From the NCBI GenBank assembly GCA_964436865.1, contig CAYTFK010000097.1, positions 1-20,093 on the forward strand: a DNA stretch of 20,093 nt, given 5' to 3'. A program made the translations under genes and the position numbers. This document shows, piece after piece, positions 16,689 to 20,093 of the stretch. The DNA is from JAXGPP01 sp964436865 (lineage in GTDB: Bacteria; Planctomycetota; Planctomycetia; Pirellulales; Thermoguttaceae). Every line of letters starts with the position of its first letter. The stretch's first letter is position 1. The notes beneath the pieces are model-generated. The model searched no databases and was not told the origin of the DNA. It saw only the letters and a program-made list of their open reading frames with translations.

Positions 16689-16726
16689 CGCTCACTAGGG
16701 CGCGAAGCGAAACGCCTTAGCGAGTG
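16689..16726. repeat. REP-like imperfect hairpin
   Basis: CGCTCACTAGGGCG (16689-16702) and CGCCTTAGCGAGTG (16713-16726) are inverted copies matching at 11 of 14 positions around a 10-base loop. Dispersed intergenic hairpins with CTAG-type and GCGAAGCG-type sequence are common in planctomycete genomes. Only one copy is in this window, so the repeat status is inferred. Confidence 0.35.
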
Positions 16727-16893
16727 TTTCGGTTCGATACGTCGCGAGTGCCGGTCGCAAGTGTAAGGCGGTAATGAGGTTTTGGCCGAGCGGGCGGGCG
16801 CAAGTGTTTCCACCCTTTTGGCTTGAGTGTTGAAGTTCCTAGAGGGGTGCGGAAACTGGGAGGCTCTGACGGACCGCAGCACCTGGCAGAGGG

Positions 16894-16948
16894 AATTGCA
16901 GGATAGAGGGGAATGAGGATGGAGTTGTGTGATCATGAATGCTACGCC
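16894..16948. repeat. Left copy of a 55-bp exact repeat abutting the assembly gap
   Basis: These 55 bp end at the first N and are identical to 17049-17103, which begins right after the last N. It is most likely a duplicated contig end. Confidence 0.95.
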
Positions 16949-17048
16949 NNNNNNNNNNNNNNNNNNNNNNNNNNNNNNNNNNNNNNNNNNNNNNNNNNNN
17001 NNNNNNNNNNNNNNNNNNNNNNNNNNNNNNNNNNNNNNNNNNNNNNNN
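16949..17048. other. Assembly gap of exactly 100 N
   Basis: The run of 100 unknown bases joins two contigs. The round length points to a placeholder of unknown true size. Any frame translated through it is not real evidence of coding. Confidence 0.99.
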
Positions 17049-17103
17049 AATTGCAGGATAGAGGGGAATGAGGATGGAGTTGTGTGATCATGAATGCTAC
17101 GCC
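17049..17103. repeat. Right copy of a 55-bp exact repeat abutting the assembly gap
   Basis: Identical base for base to 16894-16948 and in the same orientation. The repeat cannot be extended because Ns start on one side of each copy. Confidence 0.95.
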
Positions 17104-17166
17104 CCTTGTGGTTCCGAACGGAGTCGAGCGGACCTGTCGGCCGCCACGCCTCCGCCGGCTGCATAT

Positions 17167-17196
17167 AATATACATAAGTTCATGTACACGTGTCAA
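17167..17196 (-). promoter_or_regulatory. Strong sigma-70-like promoter reading toward the ligase gene
   Basis: On the minus strand a perfect TTGACA (17196-17191) is followed after 18 bp by TATATT (17172-17167). It lies in an AT-rich island within GC-rich surroundings. The palindrome ACACGTGT (17186-17193) overlaps the -35 edge and could be an operator. The only gene downstream in that direction is the ligase, 800 bases away including the gap. The opposite strand also shows TATAAT (17164-17169), but with no -35. Confidence 0.55.
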
Positions 17197-17227
17197 GCGG
17201 CCAACGGCCGCAGTTTTGGAAGATTCT

Positions 17228-17263
17228 GGAGGGGGTAGGGAAAGAAAGGAGGGGGAGGGGGAG
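17228..17263 (+). other. Polypurine tract with four G-runs (possible G-quadruplex)
   Basis: Thirty-five of 36 bases are purines. G-runs of 5, 3, 5 and 5 lie at 17231-17235, 17238-17240, 17251-17255 and 17257-17261, with linkers of 2, 10 and 1 bases. The middle linker is longer than in strict quadruplex rules. It lies about 31 bp upstream of the -35 of the minus-strand promoter. Confidence 0.5.
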
Positions 17264-17620
17264 TATGTGGGACGCGCAGACACGGCTTGCCGAAGGGAAC
17301 AACCTCGGCCGGAAATGAAAGTGCCTTATGGTGGAATGAGAGCAAGCGATGGCCAGCGTTACCGTCCCGCCGGTGCAAGGCGAGCGCCGGCCGATTGACT
17401 GGCGCAGAAGGTCTCATTCAGTTTGCTTCGGTGTGCGCCACCGGCGCGAGTCTCGAGCACCCAGGAACCACGAAGAAGTGTCGTACCTCAGCAGGCAACG
17501 GCAGGCCGCCTACCTGGATCGGTGGACGGAACCCGGAGCGGACAACATTGGGGGCTCAGGCGTAGTGTGTCTTGCGGACCGGAGAGAAGGCAGGCCCCTC
17601 TTTAGGCGCGTCTTGCGGGG

Positions 17621-19300
17621 CTACTTGAATGGTTCGATGAAGACAGGGTACTCGGTCAGGGTGAGCTGAAGGCCGTCGCCATGTACGGGAAGCTGCTCCA
17701 CCCGGGGTTGCGTCTGGCCGATCTCCTTGAGGATGTGGGTCACCTGGACGCGGCTGGCCGACACCGGGACCAACGCCCGCAGCGTGGCCGTGGGCTCGTC
17801 GTGGTTCTGGCCGATATGGTCGTCACAGAAGGCCACCAGGACTTGCGTGCCGTCCGTCCGCTCGCACCGGTAGACGTAGGCGTAGGGGGGCATCGGCAAC
17901 CGTTCGATGCGGCGCAGGCCTTCCAGTTTGCGGATCGTCAGGCCGTAGGTGTAGCCAGCGGGCCAGAGATATCCAAAGGTGATGCTGTACAGCCCGTGAT
18001 GCGACAGCCCGGAGACAGCTAACGGGTGCTGCGCGTCGACGGCCCAGCCGATCATCAGCATCCGGCTGTCTGCGTGCAGGCCGACCATGCAGATCTTCAC
18101 AACCTGCGCCGCCTGAAGGCCGCGATACCAGGCGTTGATCGCCTGGAAGCGGGGATCGTTCTTGTTCTTAAGGACGGCGAGGTACTCCGGGCTGCGCGAG
18201 GGGGTGGGCGAGGCGTGCAGCGTGGTGTTTTGCAGGACCAAGGGCTCCATCAGCCGAAAGCCGCTGTAGATCTCCGCGCTCCAGATCGGCTTGTCCGCGC
18301 AACCCGCCTCGCGCAACAGCTCACGGCTCCGCACGACGTACCCGTAGTTCGGCCACCGCGCGTCGAGGATGTCGTAGGCGTCGGTGAAGCCTAACGAGGT
18401 CCGGCTGAACGCCTCGCTGCGATCGAGGAATTTCTGCATCCCAGGGGGCACCTTAAGCAGGTTCCCGCGCACGTAGGCCGCGGTGCGCGGGTCCATCTCC
18501 CGGTCGTAGAAGTCGTACACGTCCTTCCAACCGATACCCGACAGCACGATCTTCACCGACGGGCAGGCCGCCCGGGCCGCATGGGCGAACTCGCGCAGGA
18601 GCTGGCCGTACTCCTCGACCGAGCCTGCCCAGAAGACTTCGTTGTAGAATTCGTTGCCCACCTGGTAGTGCAAGACCGGGAACAGCAGCCCCGGCATGTC
18701 GTCCATGCCGTCGCCGTCGTACCGCTCGACGAGGCTGCGGACGTAGTCGCGGAAGTCCTGCATGTGTTCGGGCTTGGGGAGGTAGTCGGAACTGGCCAGC
18801 ACGAGCCGTTTGACGATGCCTTGAAGGTAGACGAACTCTTTGTCCGTCTTCGGGGCAGTGGCCCAGGGCGAGTTGAACCGCAGCGAGACCAGCGCATGCA
18901 CCCCGTTGCGCTGCCAGGCCCGGATCGCCTCGTCCAAGTCGAACCACTGGTACACGTGACGCCCTCCGACGGGCGGCTTGGGTTCGACGGTCCGCCACTG
19001 GAGATCGGAGAGATTGACCCACCGCACCGGAACGCTCTGGCAGCAGCCGTCGATCAGTTTCCGGTCACGGGCTCCCGGATTGTGGACGAAGACGTAATCC
19101 AGTCCGAAGGGCGAGTCCCAGCCTTGGGCGACGAACCGGTTAAACGCTGTCCGATCGGTAAACTGCGACGCCAGCGGCTCGGCCGACTCCGCAACGGAAA
19201 CGAGCGGCCAGCCGAGGGCGAGGGCGGCTAGGCAGAGTTGGCCGAAGGTTAGGACCTTCGTGGACGATAGTCGGCAAGAGTCAGGGCGGTGCTGGAGCAT
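17621..19300 (-). CDS. Secreted clan-A-like glycoside hydrolase
   Basis: This protein of about 559 residues has an N-terminal hydrophobic signal segment (about 16-36), so it is exported. A TIM-barrel of the clan A kind follows (about 50-450). The probable acid/base Glu217 is in HYQVGNEFYNE, and the probable nucleophile Glu343 is in KPIWSAEIYSGF. The spacing of about 126 residues fits GH39/GH5-like enzymes. The C-terminal about 100 residues look like a beta-sandwich (PPYAYVYRCERTDGTQVLVAF through LTEYPVFIEPF). Family and substrate are uncertain; a plant or algal polysaccharide side chain is a guess. ATG 19306 and ATG 19300 are both in frame. GGGGGA ends right before 19306 and seven bases before 19300, so 19300 is the better start. 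No transporter or carbohydrate regulator is adjacent. Confidence 0.82.
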   Translation of the reverse strand: MLQHRPDSCRLSSTKVLTFGQLCLAALALGWPLVSVAESAEPLASQFTDRTAFNRFVAQGWDSPFGLDYVFVHNPGARDRKLIDGCCQSVPVRWVNLSDLQWRTVEPKPPVGGRHVYQWFDLDEAIRAWQRNGVHALVSLRFNSPWATAPKTDKEFVYLQGIVKRLVLASSDYLPKPEHMQDFRDYVRSLVERYDGDGMDDMPGLLFPVLHYQVGNEFYNEVFWAGSVEEYGQLLREFAHAARAACPSVKIVLSGIGWKDVYDFYDREMDPRTAAYVRGNLLKVPPGMQKFLDRSEAFSRTSLGFTDAYDILDARWPNYGYVVRSRELLREAGCADKPIWSAEIYSGFRLMEPLVLQNTTLHASPTPSRSPEYLAVLKNKNDPRFQAINAWYRGLQAAQVVKICMVGLHADSRMLMIGWAVDAQHPLAVSGLSHHGLYSITFGYLWPAGYTYGLTIRKLEGLRRIERLPMPPYAYVYRCERTDGTQVLVAFCDDHIGQNHDEPTATLRALVPVSASRVQVTHILKEIGQTQPRVEQLPVHGDGLQLTLTEYPVFIEPFK

Positions 19301-19675
19301 GGCCATTCCCCCAACGCTACGAGGCCCGAGTGCATGCCCTCAAGTTTCGTGTTAACGATTGGCCCATTCGGGTATTCGCTCTTCGCCGGCGGATCTTGGC
19401 GAGTCCCCGCGAGCAAGTCGCCCAACCTGGGTTCGGCCGCGAACGTCCCGCGGAAGAGAAGAAGGGATAGCCGCCTGGCCGCGATCCGCCGCCTCAGCAC
19501 TGGGGGTATTATGCATCCTTCCCCGTACGAGGTGAGGAATCTGGCTTCGACGGTGACATCGATGAAGGCCAAAGGTTCATGTTCCTTCGATGGACTTGAC
19601 ACATCATGATCACAGAATCAAGCGGATGCACGCGGGGCGGGCTTGCGGGTGTTTAGAAAAACGGTCGATAACGCG

Positions 19676-19692
19676 GCCGACAACAAGTCGGC
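19676..19692. repeat. Hairpin just upstream of the hicBA promoter
   Basis: GCCGAC-AACAA-GTCGGC is a perfect 6-bp inverted repeat with a 5-base loop, ending eight bases before the -35. It could be an operator for autoregulation. Confidence 0.4.
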
Positions 19693-19699
19693 AGGCCGT

Positions 19700-19729
19700 T
19701 TGACTGGAAATCGCCGGAGCGGGTACAAT
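19700..19729 (+). promoter_or_regulatory. hicB: Candidate hicBA promoter
   Basis: TTGACT (19700-19705) and TACAAT (19724-19729) each match the sigma-70 consensus at 5 of 6 positions and are 18 bp apart. The predicted start lies about 30 bases before the hicB ATG. GAGGGGAG (19754-19761), seven bases before the ATG, is a strong ribosome binding site. Confidence 0.6.
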
Positions 19730-19768
19730 GACGAAGAAGGGTGTTTTGCGACTGAGGGGAGTTGAAGC

Positions 19769-19960
19769 ATGCACGTTGTGAAAATCGTGGTTTGGGAAGA
19801 AGACGGCGCGTGGATCGGCTATCTCCAGGATTACCCCGATTACTGGACGCAAGGCGACAGCCTGGAGGATCTCAAGGAGCATCTGAACGACCTTTATGCG
19901 GATCTGTCTGAGGGATTGATTCCCGGCGCCCGGCGAGTCGAGGATCTGATCGTGTCATGA
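19769..19960 (+). CDS. hicB: HicB family antitoxin, short form
   Basis: The 63-residue protein matches the partial RNase-H-like fold of HicB antitoxins: EDGAWIGYLQDYPDYWTQGDSLEDLKEHLNDLYADL (11-46). It would neutralise the HicA mRNA-cleaving toxin by binding it. It ends soon after the core, so the C-terminal DNA-binding domain found in many HicB proteins is absent, and autorepression must work differently or not occur. The antitoxin gene comes first, the reverse of the classic hicA-hicB order. Its stop overlaps the hicA start by four bases (ATGA), which points to coupled translation. It has its own promoter and a strong ribosome binding site. Confidence 0.9.
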   Translation: MHVVKIVVWEEDGAWIGYLQDYPDYWTQGDSLEDLKEHLNDLYADLSEGLIPGARRVEDLIVS

Positions 19961-20093
19961 AACGGGTCGATCTTGTCAAGACGATCGAAGGACTCGGTTG
20001 TGCTTTAATTCGACATGGAGCAAAGCACGATTGGTATCGCAACCCCAGCACCGGTGTCTCGCAGCCTGTTCCGCGTCACCGAGAGATCAAGGA
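19957..20093 (+). CDS. hicA: HicA family mRNA interferase toxin (cut by window end)
   Basis: Forty-five codons are visible from ATG 19957. The product begins MKRVDLVKTIEGLGCALIRH and continues GAKHDWYRNP, then QPVPRHREI, which is the HicA double-stranded-RNA-binding-like fold. His24 in HGAKH is the probable catalytic residue. By family knowledge HicA cleaves mRNA and is held in check by HicB. Full-length proteins have about 60-75 residues, so roughly the last third lies outside the window. Confidence 0.9.
   Translation, partial: MKRVDLVKTIEGLGCALIRHGAKHDWYRNPSTGVSQPVPRHREIK

Larger units (their letters stand above)
16358..16948. other. Long non-coding stretch upstream of the ligase gene
   Basis: No convincing gene is seen on either strand. 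The frame that continues the ligase upstream translates to a low-complexity, Arg/Pro/Ser-rich sequence. Short GC hairpins occur, such as GGGGGC (16395-16400) with GCCCCC (16417-16422) and GCCCC-TCT-GGGGC (16425-16437). If the promoter near 17170-17196 serves the ligase, this stretch is part of an unusually long leader. Confidence 0.6.
17104..17620. other. Intergenic stretch with a promoter and a polypurine tract, no convincing gene
   Basis: Between the gap and the glycoside hydrolase gene no recognisable protein is seen. A plus-strand frame 17349-17669 (106 codons, Arg-rich) overlaps the hydrolase 3' end and resembles no family I know, so it is not called. The stretch contains an AT-rich promoter island (17161-17196) and a purine-only block (17228-17263). 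Confidence 0.6.
19307..19768. other. Intergenic region between divergent hydrolase and hicB genes
   Basis: No gene with family features is seen. A minus-strand frame starting at 19602 (117 codons) overlaps the hydrolase start and lacks any recognisable motif. The right end holds the hicBA promoter and a hairpin. No clear promoter for the hydrolase was found. Confidence 0.55.

Noticed and set aside
16894..17103. Real tandem repeat or insertion-sequence target duplication around the gap
   Set aside because: The copies end exactly at the Ns and have the length of a common assembly k-mer, so a contig-overlap artefact is simpler.
16358..17164. N-terminal extension of the ligase by 269 codons through the gap
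   Set aside because: It runs through Ns and the duplicated 55 bp, is low-complexity, and precedes a good ribosome binding site and the family N-terminus at 16357.
17349..17669. 106-codon plus-strand frame
   Set aside because: It is Arg-rich, has no recognisable domain and no good ribosome binding site, and overlaps the hydrolase 3' end; a real small gene cannot be fully excluded.
19249..19602. 117-codon minus-strand frame upstream of the hydrolase
   Set aside because: It overlaps the hydrolase start in another frame and has no motif, ribosome binding site or family resemblance.

Overview
The window looks like planctomycete (Planctomycetota) chromosome, GC-rich and possibly from a draft or metagenome assembly. 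Three points support this. An ECF sigma factor of the planctomycete type sits directly upstream of a Hanks-type Ser/Thr kinase. Three membrane-anchored kinase-fold proteins lie within 15 kb. The leftmost of these carries the N-terminal FxxLL...WQA..LLAGR..FFxGKYK leader typical of planctomycete kinases. Many genes lack an obvious Shine-Dalgarno (SD) sequence.

Layout, left to right. Positions 1-8951 are all minus strand and read from bioB leftward: bioB (7914-8951), ECF sigma factor (7231-7851), kinase with six C-terminal membrane segments (5544-7163), secreted DUF11/CARDB-repeat protein (3034-5379), membrane metallophosphoesterase (1758-2843), and a kinase-fold protein that runs off the left edge (1-1603) and has lost most catalytic signature residues. 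A plus-strand amidase (9091-10401) diverges from bioB and converges on leuD. leuC-leuD (12480 to 10441, minus) form a two-gene operon. Upstream of them, also on the minus strand, are a second active-looking kinase with six N-terminal membrane segments (12706-14331) and an asparagine-synthase-like ATP-dependent ligase without the catalytic cysteine (14399-16357). A 100-N assembly gap (16949-17048), bounded on both sides by the same 55 bp, lies in the long leader of that ligase. Beyond a strong promoter and a polypurine tract comes a secreted clan-A-like glycoside hydrolase (17621-19300, minus). The right edge holds a plus-strand hicB-hicA toxin-antitoxin pair with hicA cut by the window end.

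The window mixes housekeeping metabolism (biotin synthesis, leucine synthesis) with the signalling and surface-protein repertoire usual for planctomycetes. The sigma factor and the next kinase probably form one regulatory unit. The DUF11 protein, phosphoesterase and pseudokinase follow on the same strand, with gaps of about 150-190 bp that may hold their own promoters. No CRISPR array, tRNA, rRNA, transposase or phage gene was seen. The observations most worth checking are the degenerate kinase, the densely structured leader upstream of the phosphoesterase, the cysteine-less ligase with its long leader, and the assembly junction.
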